Positions 23,364 to 31,404 of a stretch of 31,583 nucleotides of DNA are shown here, in pieces (within the stretch, counting starts at the first letter, position 1; each line of letters opens with the position of its first letter). The stretch is from an uncultured Campylobacter sp. (lineage in GTDB: Bacteria; Campylobacterota; Campylobacteria; Campylobacterales; Campylobacteraceae). The stretch lies in contig NZ_CALKTC010000022.1 in assembly GCF_937996225.1 (NCBI RefSeq), forward strand, positions 1-31,583, read 5' to 3'. The translations under genes were made by a program, and so were the position numbers. The notes beneath the pieces are model-generated. The model was not told the DNA's origin. It did no database searches and worked only from the letters and a program-made list of their open reading frames with translations.

Positions 23364-23998
23364 GACTGGATGAAATTTTAAAGCGCGTTGAGGCTGCGAA
23401 AGCAGGCGCAGGCGAAGTCCAGCTAGTCGCGGTGAGCAAAAACGTAGGCACGGATGAGGTGCGCGAGCTGTATTCGCAAGGACAGATCGCATTCGGCGAA
23501 AACAGAGTGCAGGAGCTGAAGCGCAAAAGCGAGGCCTTGCGCGGACTGCCGCTAAAGTGGCACTTCATTGGCACGCTACAAAGCAACAAAATCAATCAGC
23601 TCATCGCTCTGCGCCCGACGCTGTGGCAGAGCTGCAACTCCTATGAACTCGCGCTTGCCGTAAATAAGCGGCTAACTTATCCGCTAGATACGCTACTGGA
23701 GATCAACGCCGCGGGCGAGAGCTCCAAAACGGGGCTCGATAAAAATCGCGCGGTGGAGGAGTTTTTACGCATCAAGCAGGAGTGCAAAAATCTAAATTTA
23801 ATCGGCGTGATGAGTATCGGCGCGCACGTGAGCGAGCCCGCACAGATCGCGCGAAGCTTCGAGGCTAGCCGCGAGATCTTCGATGCGCTCGTGCCGCACG
23901 GCGCGCGGATCTGCTCGATGGGGATGAGCGATGATTTTGAGCTCGCGATCAAATGCGGCTCGAACATGATCCGCCTGGGTAGAATTTTATACGCCTAG
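23360..23998 (+). CDS. YggS/PLPBP-family pyridoxal-phosphate protein
   Basis: This 212-residue protein belongs to the PLP-homeostasis family (YggS, PROSC), single-domain TIM barrels resembling alanine racemase without racemase activity. Lys27 in VAVSKNVG is the expected PLP lysine; FGENRVQEL (about 49-57), WHFIGTLQSNK (74-84) and the phosphate-binding end SMGMSDDFELAIKCGSNMIRLG complete the family set. Length is slightly below the usual ~225. It is coupled to rseP by a 4-nt overlap and followed at once by a terminator. Confidence 0.94.
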   Translation: MRLDEILKRVEAAKAGAGEVQLVAVSKNVGTDEVRELYSQGQIAFGENRVQELKRKSEALRGLPLKWHFIGTLQSNKINQLIALRPTLWQSCNSYELALAVNKRLTYPLDTLLEINAAGESSKTGLDKNRAVEEFLRIKQECKNLNLIGVMSIGAHVSEPAQIARSFEASREIFDALVPHGARICSMGMSDDFELAIKCGSNMIRLGRILYA

Positions 23999-24020
23999 GC
24001 CGCCGAAAGGCGGGCTTTTT
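23999..24020 (+). terminator. Intrinsic terminator after the YggS-type gene
   Basis: CCGCC (24000-24004), loop GAAA, GGCGG (24009-24013), followed by GCTTTTT. The GNRA-type tetraloop and T run make a compact terminator beginning 1 nt after the stop. Confidence 0.8.
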
Positions 24021-24264
24021 CACGCAAGCAAATTTTATAGGTGATTTATACGGCGCGCTTGATTTGCCGTACGAGCTAAATTCGGCGCGTAACTTGAAAT
24101 TTAGCGCGTTATTGAAATTTTACGCAGCGCAACAACGCAGCATCAAATTTTAAACCTAGATAAAATTTTATTTGCAGCGATGCAAATTTCAAAAAACGCG
24201 ACGATATAAAATTCTAAGCACAATCCGCATAAAGACAGAATCTTAAAAGGCGAATTTTAAGTAG

Positions 24265-24576
24265 CGGCAGCTGGCGTATATCGTGCGCACGCTGGTTCAG
24301 GGCGCGAAAGTGATCTTTATGGACGAGCCGACAAATGGGCTGGATTTTGGCAATCAGATCAAGCTGCTCGAGATGATAAAAGCTCTAGGCGACGAGGGCT
24401 ATACCTTCGTGCAGACGACACACTACCCGCGCCACGCGAAGTTTGTTTCAAATTTGACGCTGTTTATAAAAGACGGCGAAATTTTAGCTTTCGGGCGCAG
24501 CGAGCAGCTCATAAATGCCGAAAATATCGATAAAATTTACGGCATAAACTACGAAAGATACGAGGATAGGTTGTAG
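24265..24576 (+). pseudogene. 3' remnant of an iron-siderophore-type ABC ATPase gene
   Basis: The readable part starts with RQLAYIVRTLVQGAK, i.e. the middle of the ABC signature (normally LSGGQRQ...), directly after an in-frame TAG at 24262-24264. It continues through Walker B VIFMDEPTNGLD and switch His TTHYPRHAKF to a natural C-terminus. Walker A, the Q-loop and the first half of the signature are gone, so it cannot hydrolyse ATP. The GTG at 24283 could start a 97-residue fragment, but no ribosome-binding site is evident. The sequence is closest to FecE/FepC-like iron-complex importers (from memory); the permease and binding-protein genes are absent. It marks a locus of gene loss at the left edge of the AT-rich island. 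Confidence 0.85.
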
Positions 24577-24650
24577 GTTATTTTGATATAAATTCAAAAA
24601 AAAAGAGGAGGGCATTTTCGTAACTATTTAATAAATTTATAAATTTTAGT

Positions 24651-24657
24651 GTAAAAT
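24651..24657 (+). promoter_or_regulatory. Putative promoter of the nuclease/NA37 cassette
   Basis: TAAAAT (24652-24657) preceded by GTG lies 35 nt before the first gene of the cassette in very AT-rich DNA. Ribosome-binding site AGAGGAAA follows 7 nt before the ATG at 24692. It implies the two genes are transcribed as one unit. Confidence 0.4.
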
Positions 24658-24691
24658 TAAAGATAAAAAATGATACAAGAGGAAACAAAAA

Positions 24692-27346
24692 ATGAACGGG
24701 CAATATGCAATAAAAGGCTATCTTTTTCAGTCTCTTGTCGCGATATTGGATTCTTTTAAAGCAGACTGGGAAACGGTTTGTGTTGAGCCTAATGATGAAT
24801 CCGAGAAAGTCGATATTCTATGGACCTATAAAGAAGGAAATAAAAAAGTTGTTCAAGTCAAATCTTCACAAAATCCATTTTCTTTTTCTTCTGCAAACAA
24901 ATGGGCGAATGAATTAACCGCCAAAAGCCCCGATGCTGATAAATACGAGCTAATTTTAGTTGGTCATATTGACTCTAAATTGCAAAAACTTAAAGATGGC
25001 ATTATCGATAAAGTTGTAGTTATAAATAAAGTCCTAGAAATAAATGATTTTGAAGCAATAATTTTAGCTAAAATAAATTCCTTTTTTGAAAAGAAAGGAA
25101 AGAATATTATTAGTCCTAAATTGGGAAAATTATTTGTGCGAGCATTAAACACACAAGTATTGCAAGACTCCGTAATAGGGAAAACTATTAAACGATCTGA
25201 ATTTGAAAATAATCTACTTGATTCCTTGCGGGCAATCGAAAGGCATTTAGAAAAAAGTTTATATTCAGTATTGCTTCCAGACGCGCTAGATAATAAAGAA
25301 TACGGTGACTCTGCAATAATAGAACATATTTTAAATTTGATAGGTTGGAAATCATTGAGTATAAATGAATCAGTTACATATTATGATGAGAAATTAGGAA
25401 AAGATCAACAATTTAAGATAGATTTTTGGGGAAATTATAATTCTCCACTTAAAGATGACTTAAATGACATTGTTTATATCAATGCAAATATAGATGCCCA
25501 ATATCTTTCTGACTATTCAAATATTATAAAATATAATACGCATTGCGTTAATACTGTAAGAAAAAGTCTAATTGAAAACAATAAAATCAAACCAAATAAT
25601 TCTATTGAGTATTGCGTTCAATTTCTTTTATCTCTCAAAGAGTCAGAGCAAAATCAAACAATCGCAAGATTGAACAATGCTTACAAAAGAGGATATTTGG
25701 GCGACAATATTATTTACTATGCGATTGACAATAAAAAAGCGGATTTTTTAATTAGTTCTATAATTACTGCAAGAAAATACAGGGATGGTTTGACTACAAA
25801 ATTTTTATACCCCATTACAGACGACAATTCTCAAATCAATAAAATAGGCAAAAGAAATACTTATATGCCTCCTCAATATATTAATTCTTCGATATTGCCT
25901 ATTATAAAAGAAGACAATAACAAAATTAGCGTCCTACTCTTTTGTTCGGATCCTTATAGTAAAGATAGACTGAAAAAGGTGATATGGCTACTCATACGGC
26001 TGACGAGCGGTTTAGCAAATGAATATAAAATCTACTTTACAGATTACGATAACATTCAATATAACAATGAAGCTAGCGAGGTTATTCGTAGCTACAATAA
26101 TAATGATTTGACAAATAGAATTTATATAGAAAAGCTAAATTTATGTAATTGTTCCGATTTACAAATTGTACCGTTGAATATGAATACAAACATAAAAGAT
26201 GAAGATTTTGATGAGATAACAAATAAGAAAAAGCAATTAAGAATTGAGCCTCATCTTATAGATTACTTACCTTATGGAGATTCTTTAAAACCCTTTTTAA
26301 ATTCTGATGCAGTAAAGGCAGAGGACTTAAAAATCTTTTTGCAAAATAAAGGTATTTATTTCAGAACAGCTAGCAAAACAAGAATAATTCAATTGATGAC
26401 GAGCATGCTTTTTAGTTCGCTTGACATCGAATCATTAGTTGAGTTTGTAAATGTGGATAAAAAGACGCAAGAATCCAGTTCTGCACAATATAACTTAGTT
26501 GACGCAAGCAAGAAACTAAGTCAGCTACTTGCGAATAAAAACATTAATCAAGACGAACTACAAAATGGATTGAAGGCCGATATTGTTTCTTTGGAATATA
26601 TAGAGCCTAAAAACGATTCTGATGGCCACATTTTTAAAATGCATTTAGAACAAAAGAATCCCAACAAACAAGCTCTTGTAAGTATTGCAAGAAGTATAGC
26701 GATAGTAACCATTAAGAAAAACGACAACAAAATAGAGTTCACAAAGGAATATAATTCGAAAATAGCAAGAGTTGCGGCTGAAAGAGTAGTCAAACAGTTT
26801 TCAGAACAGCTGATTAAGGCCAATGAAATTGAAGAAAGATGTATTGAGATAAAATTCTCCGAGTTTACCAACAAAGAACGAACTAATTTTTTATTGAGTT
26901 TCACAAATATTGATTCCTCTAATATTTTTAGAAAATTTGAGGCTAAATCATTTAAATATATGTTTGATGAATCGGCAAATCTACCTGATGAATATGCTGA
27001 TAAAAAAGGGAAAGAGTGTATTGCTCAACTAAAAGGCAGATATTTAGATTCAATAAAAGAATTACAAGATGATGCTTTAAAAGAGATCATTCTAAGCGAA
27101 GAATTAGCAATTAACTATAAATATAACATAAGAGGAGTTTCTGGGAATTATTTTGTTATTATGAACTTCTCGGGTGCTCTGGTAAACAAGCCGCTGCGTG
27201 ATGGTATTTTTAATATTAAATCAACACTGTATATTGATAATAAATCCAAAGATAAAGTTTCAAACATTAATGAATTAGAATCTGAACTAAAAATAGAGTT
27301 TAACAAGTTGAAAAAAGAAAAATTTGAGCAATTTGGTAGGATATAG
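24692..27346 (+). CDS. Large protein with N-terminal PD-(D/E)xK nuclease domain, candidate defence effector
   Basis: The 884-residue protein opens with MNGQYAIKGYLFQSLVAI, then Glu32, Asp41 (KVDILW) and Gln55-Val-Lys57 (VVQVKSS). This is the E...D...QxK layout of PD-(D/E)xK nucleases of the Cap4/DUF4297 and Mrr type, where a GxxFQ-like helix precedes the metal site. Residues 95-884 have no motif I can name: no P-loop, helicase, signal peptide or membrane helix; they are rich in Asn, Ile, Lys and Ser and look mixed alpha/beta. A good AGAGGAAA ribosome-binding site fixes the start. The NA37-type gene starts 2 nt after its stop. Codon use is strongly AT-biased versus flanking genes, indicating recent transfer. 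DNA cleavage in phage defence is inference; a sensor or scaffold role for the large C-terminal part is open. Confidence 0.8.
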   Translation: MNGQYAIKGYLFQSLVAILDSFKADWETVCVEPNDESEKVDILWTYKEGNKKVVQVKSSQNPFSFSSANKWANELTAKSPDADKYELILVGHIDSKLQKLKDGIIDKVVVINKVLEINDFEAIILAKINSFFEKKGKNIISPKLGKLFVRALNTQVLQDSVIGKTIKRSEFENNLLDSLRAIERHLEKSLYSVLLPDALDNKEYGDSAIIEHILNLIGWKSLSINESVTYYDEKLGKDQQFKIDFWGNYNSPLKDDLNDIVYINANIDAQYLSDYSNIIKYNTHCVNTVRKSLIENNKIKPNNSIEYCVQFLLSLKESEQNQTIARLNNAYKRGYLGDNIIYYAIDNKKADFLISSIITARKYRDGLTTKFLYPITDDNSQINKIGKRNTYMPPQYINSSILPIIKEDNNKISVLLFCSDPYSKDRLKKVIWLLIRLTSGLANEYKIYFTDYDNIQYNNEASEVIRSYNNNDLTNRIYIEKLNLCNCSDLQIVPLNMNTNIKDEDFDEITNKKKQLRIEPHLIDYLPYGDSLKPFLNSDAVKAEDLKIFLQNKGIYFRTASKTRIIQLMTSMLFSSLDIESLVEFVNVDKKTQESSSAQYNLVDASKKLSQLLANKNINQDELQNGLKADIVSLEYIEPKNDSDGHIFKMHLEQKNPNKQALVSIARSIAIVTIKKNDNKIEFTKEYNSKIARVAAERVVKQFSEQLIKANEIEERCIEIKFSEFTNKERTNFLLSFTNIDSSNIFRKFEAKSFKYMFDESANLPDEYADKKGKECIAQLKGRYLDSIKELQDDALKEIILSEELAINYKYNIRGVSGNYFVIMNFSGALVNKPLRDGIFNIKSTLYIDNKSKDKVSNINELESELKIEFNKLKKEKFEQFGRI

Positions 27347-27348
27347 AA

Positions 27349-28386
27349 ATGCTTTCAGCATTTGAAATTAAAATATATGAATGTGTCTTGCATAAGGTAG
27401 GCAACAAACTCAGGGGTGAGGAGATAAATTTATCTAATTCTTATTTGGATGGAATAAATCATATACGAGAGACTTTAATAGATTATTTCCTCACCCCCTT
27501 TACTTCCGAAGATTATTACCGCTTTCACCATGAAAGCGATTTGAGCCTAAACGAAGTGTATTCATATGTATCAAAAATTTTTAAAAATAAAGACCTGCTT
27601 TACAAACAGTCCATAAATTTAGCCAAGCACCTCTACGAACAAAGCACTCACCCTAAAATCAAGTGCGGCGAGTTTTATACTGTCTATTTCAAGGACTGTA
27701 TTTTAGACGGCGAAACACTCGATGCAGTAGGTTTATTTAAATCTGAAAATAAAGACACATTTTTAAAAGTTTTACAGGAAAACGGTAATTTTAACTTACA
27801 AAGCGAAAAGGGAATCAATATTAAAAAGCTTGATAAAGGCTGCTTAATATTTAATAAAGAGCAAGAAAGCGGCTATGTGGTAACTGTCGTGGATAATGCG
27901 GGCAGAGGCACCGAAGCTCAGTATTGGATAAATGATTTTTTACATGTGCGTAAACGAAAAGACGGGTATGCCAATACTCAAAATTTTATGTCTTTCACAA
28001 AGAAATTTATAACTGAAAAATTACCCAAAGACATTGAAATTTCAAAGGCGGATCAAATCGAATTGTTAAATAAATCGATACAATTCTTTAAAGTCAATGA
28101 TTTGTTTAATATTGATGATTTTGATAATGAGGTTATGGCTGAGCCAAATTTGATCAAAAAATTTCATCATTATAAAAAAGAATACGAAGAACAAAGCGAC
28201 ACTCTCATCGACGATAAATTTACGATTTCCGAAGCCGCTCGTAAAAAACAACAACGTTTATATAAGCGCGTGATTCATTTAGATAAAAAAATACAAATAG
28301 TCATCGATGGTAACCGCCAAAATATCGAGCAAGGCGCAGATAAAAAAGGTAAATTTTATAAAATTTATTATGACGAAGAGTGCTAG
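27349..28386 (+). CDS. NA37/YejK-type nucleoid-associated protein
   Basis: The 345-residue protein resembles the NA37 (YejK/NdpA) family of nucleoid-associated proteins. Diagnostic parts are HKVGNKLRGEEINLSNSYLD (15-34), FHHESDLSLNEVY (59-71), LAKHLYEQSTHPKIKCGEFY (91-110) and the strand pair YFKDCILDGETLDAVGLFKSE. The mid-part DKGCLIFNKEQESGYVVTVVD, then YWINDFLHVRKR, is also typical. Family members bind DNA; versions like this are often beside nuclease or other defence genes (general knowledge, not searched). It starts 2 nt after the nuclease stop, so co-production is expected. AT-rich like its partner, with some more GC-rich patches near 27600-27700. It may locate, shield or regulate the nuclease on DNA. 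Confidence 0.82.
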   Translation: MLSAFEIKIYECVLHKVGNKLRGEEINLSNSYLDGINHIRETLIDYFLTPFTSEDYYRFHHESDLSLNEVYSYVSKIFKNKDLLYKQSINLAKHLYEQSTHPKIKCGEFYTVYFKDCILDGETLDAVGLFKSENKDTFLKVLQENGNFNLQSEKGINIKKLDKGCLIFNKEQESGYVVTVVDNAGRGTEAQYWINDFLHVRKRKDGYANTQNFMSFTKKFITEKLPKDIEISKADQIELLNKSIQFFKVNDLFNIDDFDNEVMAEPNLIKKFHHYKKEYEEQSDTLIDDKFTISEAARKKQQRLYKRVIHLDKKIQIVIDGNRQNIEQGADKKGKFYKIYYDEEC

Positions 28387-28556
28387 TATGGCAGTGAGAG
28401 TTGCGCAGACAAGCCTACGCCGTGCAGCCTCAATAGAATTTGACTCGTTTGTCATTTATTCATAAGAAAGCAGCAGGCGACTAACTTCATCTAGGAAATA
28501 AGTCGCCCCGGAGCGTGAACTGTGTTCAAAAAATTTGGTACAGACAAAGAAGCAAA
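28387..28556. other. Right junction of the AT-rich island
   Basis: Composition changes here. A 7-bp inverted repeat (GGCGACT at 28476-28482, AGTCGCC at 28501-28507) is followed by AACTGTGTTCAAAAAATTTG, which loosely recalls terminal sequences of IS256-family elements but has no partner found. A 25-codon frame from 28388 has no support. It could be the scar of the insertion event. Confidence 0.4.
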
Positions 28557-29240
28557 ATGAGTCCGCGAGAGATATTTTTAAACGGCTGCGCCGAGATCGC
28601 GGCAAATTTTGCGTACTTCAAGCCCACGCAAAAGGGGCAAAAACTAACGAAGCTCGCAAGCAACAAAGATATTTCGTTTGAAATTTATTTTAGCTCCAGC
28701 ATGCGCAACTACGCCGGCAGCGTAAGCATCCTGCCGCAGATCGCGATCTACTGCAAACGCCTAAAAAAGCTTATGCAAGAGGAGCTGTCCTACTCGACCG
28801 ACCTTGTTTTCGTATCGTATCTGAGCTATCTCACGCCGCGCAAGCAATTCCGCGACTGGCAGCTCGCGGGCGCCAGCTTCGAGCCTAGCGTTCGCGAGAT
28901 TAGCGCGGCTATTAAGGACTGCGCGCTGCCTATTTTTGAGCTTTTTGAGGATAAGCAAAAGGCGGTGGAGTTTATGATGCGGCATGGGGCTAAATTTAAC
29001 AAAAATCTAAGCGCCTTCGATCTGTACCCGATCTACTTTATCTTTTATTTCGGCGGCAAGGACGCGGCGGAGGCGTTTTTCAACGTCTGCCTAAGCGATT
29101 GCACCTACAAAGGGCGATTTTATAAGCTTTATGAGGAGCTTGCAAACGGCGCGGAGACGGATTTTAGCAGAAGTTCGTTTTGGAGCGATACGGAGGCGAA
29201 ATTCGCATTTGTAAAAGGACTTAGAATTTTAAATGGCTGA
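28557..29240 (+). CDS. Uncharacterised 227-residue protein
   Basis: The ATG at 28557 is preferred: the frame stays open to a GTG at 28515, but that part lies in the junction DNA. No signal peptide, membrane helix or catalytic motif is seen. It is a soluble alpha/beta-looking protein with YFKPTQKGQKLTKL, FEIYFSSSMRN, ILPQIAIYCKRLKKL and a long helical C-terminal half. The first half faintly recalls DUF4304-like proteins (found as orphan or immunity-type proteins), but this is weak. GC content is that of the core genome. It overlaps the next gene by 8 nt, so they form a pair. Function unknown. Confidence 0.75.
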   Translation: MSPREIFLNGCAEIAANFAYFKPTQKGQKLTKLASNKDISFEIYFSSSMRNYAGSVSILPQIAIYCKRLKKLMQEELSYSTDLVFVSYLSYLTPRKQFRDWQLAGASFEPSVREISAAIKDCALPIFELFEDKQKAVEFMMRHGAKFNKNLSAFDLYPIYFIFYFGGKDAAEAFFNVCLSDCTYKGRFYKLYEELANGAETDFSRSSFWSDTEAKFAFVKGLRILNG

Positions 29241-29754
29241 AGCTTTAATTCAAATTTTAATCGTAATTTTTAGCGTTTTGCTCATAGGCGGGATTATTTG
29301 GACGCTCCTTCGGCGCAATCCTCGCAAGCTTAGCTCGCGCCGGCTTGCCGCGATAGATGGGATAAGCGAAGCAGACGCGGTAAAAAGGCTTTCCGTGCGG
29401 CCGTTTCTGTTTTGGCTGGAGAGGTTTTTCATTTCGCGTGAGAGCCTTTGGTTCGATCAGGATTTCATCTACGTTTTTGACGGACAAAAGCTCGCGGCGA
29501 AGTATAAATTTGAGCAAATTTTAGAGCTTGAAGTTACAAAGATACGGATAAATCACGCTAGGATTTGGCGGATCTGCTTCGCAGGCGGCGCGAGCGAACT
29601 TGAACGCAGCAGCGCGGACAAGCCCGAGCGAGAGTATAAATTTGTGCCCGCCGCTTCGATTTTTGAGCCGAGCTTTAAAGAATTTTTGCAAATTTTACGC
29701 GAGAAAAACCGAGGCGCGATCAAGACGGAGCCGAGATTTTGGGAAGCCGTTTAG
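29233..29754 (+). CDS. Single-pass membrane protein of unknown function
   Basis: The 173-residue protein has one N-terminal transmembrane helix (about 4-26, ALIQILIVIFSVLLIGGIIW), then a basic stretch (RRNPRKLSSRR) that should face the cytoplasm, and a soluble domain rich in aromatic and beta-forming residues (SLWFDQDFIYVFDGQKLAAK, ILELEVTKIRINHARIWRI). The fold of the second half recalls pleckstrin-like membrane-protein domains, which is only an impression. It overlaps the preceding gene by 8 nt (ATGGCTGA). No known name. Confidence 0.72.
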   Translation: MAEALIQILIVIFSVLLIGGIIWTLLRRNPRKLSSRRLAAIDGISEADAVKRLSVRPFLFWLERFFISRESLWFDQDFIYVFDGQKLAAKYKFEQILELEVTKIRINHARIWRICFAGGASELERSSADKPEREYKFVPAASIFEPSFKEFLQILREKNRGAIKTEPRFWEAV

Positions 29755-29888
29755 CGCGGCAGAATTTTAAAAAGCAGATTTGAAAAAATATAGAAAAGGT
29801 GCGGAGTTTTTGAGCGCGATCGCCGCAAAGGGCGGCAAAAGCTACGCGCGAAACCGCAAGAGGCGATAAATAGATAAAAGGGGGCAAA

Positions 29889-30350
29889 ATGAAACGTTGG
29901 AGCAAGCTTGCAAAACGGCTTTACGAGCTCGTGGATGAAAGCATTGATTTTAAGCTCCACTGCACGGTTTATAGGATGCAAAGCAGGCGCGGCAGCACGG
30001 ATTTGCCGCGATATTTTATCACGCTTGCGGGCGAGATTATTTTTGATTACCCGAAGGATTTCGTGCTAAAAAGCGGCGGCGTAAAAAGCCTAGCAGGGGG
30101 CGCTTTAACGAAAATTTATCCATATGGTAACGACATAAGCGACATCGGCGAGCTTATCCGCGAATATATCGACACGCCCAAAGATGAGCTGTTTGCAAAG
30201 CACTTCGAGGCCGATGAGTGGGGGCTTGTGAATATTCTAAAGACTGCCGACAAACGCATCGGCAAAAGGAGGCTACAAATTTTAGCCAAAAACAAGAAAA
30301 ATCAAGCAATGCAAAAGGTGATAGCGGCTAGATTGGAGACTTTGCAATAA
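29889..30350 (+). CDS. SF0329-family protein
   Basis: The 153-residue protein matches, from memory, the SF0329 family of small bacterial proteins of unknown function: MKRWSKLAKRLYELVD, HCTVYRMQSRRGSTDLPRYF, GEIIFDYPKDF, YPYGNDISDIGELIREYID, FEADEWGLVNILKTADKRIG. The conserved Trp, Arg and Tyr residues suggest a binding site. The middle of the family is preserved and no domain is missing. Members are scattered among bacteria in accessory regions, sometimes near immunity-type genes. Ribosome-binding site is a GGGGCAAAATG-type context. It follows the membrane-protein gene by 134 nt. Confidence 0.8.
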   Translation: MKRWSKLAKRLYELVDESIDFKLHCTVYRMQSRRGSTDLPRYFITLAGEIIFDYPKDFVLKSGGVKSLAGGALTKIYPYGNDISDIGELIREYIDTPKDELFAKHFEADEWGLVNILKTADKRIGKRRLQILAKNKKNQAMQKVIAARLETLQ

Positions 30351-30622
30351 GTCCAAAGCGGCGATTTAAAGGCGGAGCGAACAAGCGCGAGCGTAGAGTA
30401 AAAATTTTGATTTATGAAGAGGTTTTTTAAAATTTAGCTACGGTCATTCGGTGAAAATTTAAAGAATTTCGAGCATATAAAATACGCAGAGGTAGGCTTA
30501 CCTTAGTACTTTTCGCCGGGCGGTTTGAAATTTCAGGCGGGTTTGGGGCGGCGCATAAATTTACGTTAAAATTTAATGAAAAATCGGTGCGATCTGCTCG
30601 CTAAATTTTAGAAAGGATAATT

Positions 30623-31404
30623 ATGATTTTAGCTTCAAACTACGATGAGATCGACTTTGACGCGCTTTATAAGACGCAAAAAGCAAAAAACTGGCCGAGC
30701 ATTGGGACAAAAAGGCTCCGAGCTTCAACGAAGGCGTGATGAAAAGCGCCTATGCGCGGGACTTTCTATCACGCGTAGATTTTTCGGGTGCTTCCACGCT
30801 GCTTGATTTCGCATGCGGCGCAGGCGCGCTAAGCGTGCTGGCGGCGGAAAAGGTGGATCAAATTTACGGCTACGATTTTTCGCCAAAGATGCTGGAATTT
30901 GCCCGCGAGAATGCTCAAATTTATGGCGCAAAAAACGCTAAATTTGCGCAAAAAGCCTTCGAGGACGACTGGTCTGACGTGCCCGCGTGCGACGTCGTTT
31001 TCGCCTCGCGCTGCCTTGAGGTGGACGATCTAAAAGCCGCGCTTAAAAAGCTTCTTTCAAAGACTAAAAAATCGCTTTACATCACGTTTAAGGTGGGCGG
31101 CAGCTTCGTGGATGATGAAATTTTGGATGCGATAGGGCGCGAAGTGGAGCAAAAGCCCGACTTCGTCTATCTTTTAAACATCCTATTTCAAATGGGCTAT
31201 CTGCCGAGCCTCATCTATATCAAAGCCTGGTGTCACGGCGGCAGAGCGAAAAGCGCGGAGGAGTTTGTGCAAAAGACGCGCTGGATGCTAGGCGGCGAGC
31301 TAAACGAAGCGGAGGAAGCACGCCTGGCGGAGTATTTTAACAGCGGCAAATACGAGCCAAAGCGGGATTTTATGCACTGGGCGTTCGTGCGGGTGGACGT
31401 TTAG
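30623..31404 (+). pseudogene. SAM-dependent methyltransferase, frameshifted in an A tract
   Basis: An AAAGGA-led ATG at 30623 opens MILASNYDEIDFDALYKTQK and then loses frame at the run of six A at 30685-30690; it would hit TGA at 30737. With a seventh A the frame joins the rest (KKLAEHWDKKAPSFNEGVMKS...). The main body reads from GTG 30736 to 31404 (222 residues) and has the class I methyltransferase fold: motif I LLDFACGAGALSVLA, then GYDFSPKMLEFAREN and DVVFASRCLEVDD. The substrate is unknown. A short product from 30736 would keep the SAM site but lack the leading helix. The shift could be real, phase-variable or a sequencing error. Confidence 0.8.

Noticed and set aside
28388..28465. 25-codon frame after the NA37-type gene
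   Set aside because: No ribosome-binding site and no similarity; sits in junction DNA.
28400..28520. Possible tmRNA or attachment-site fragment
   Set aside because: GCCTACGCCGTG vaguely resembles a tmRNA tag, but no tRNA-like 3' end, T-loop or CCA is present.
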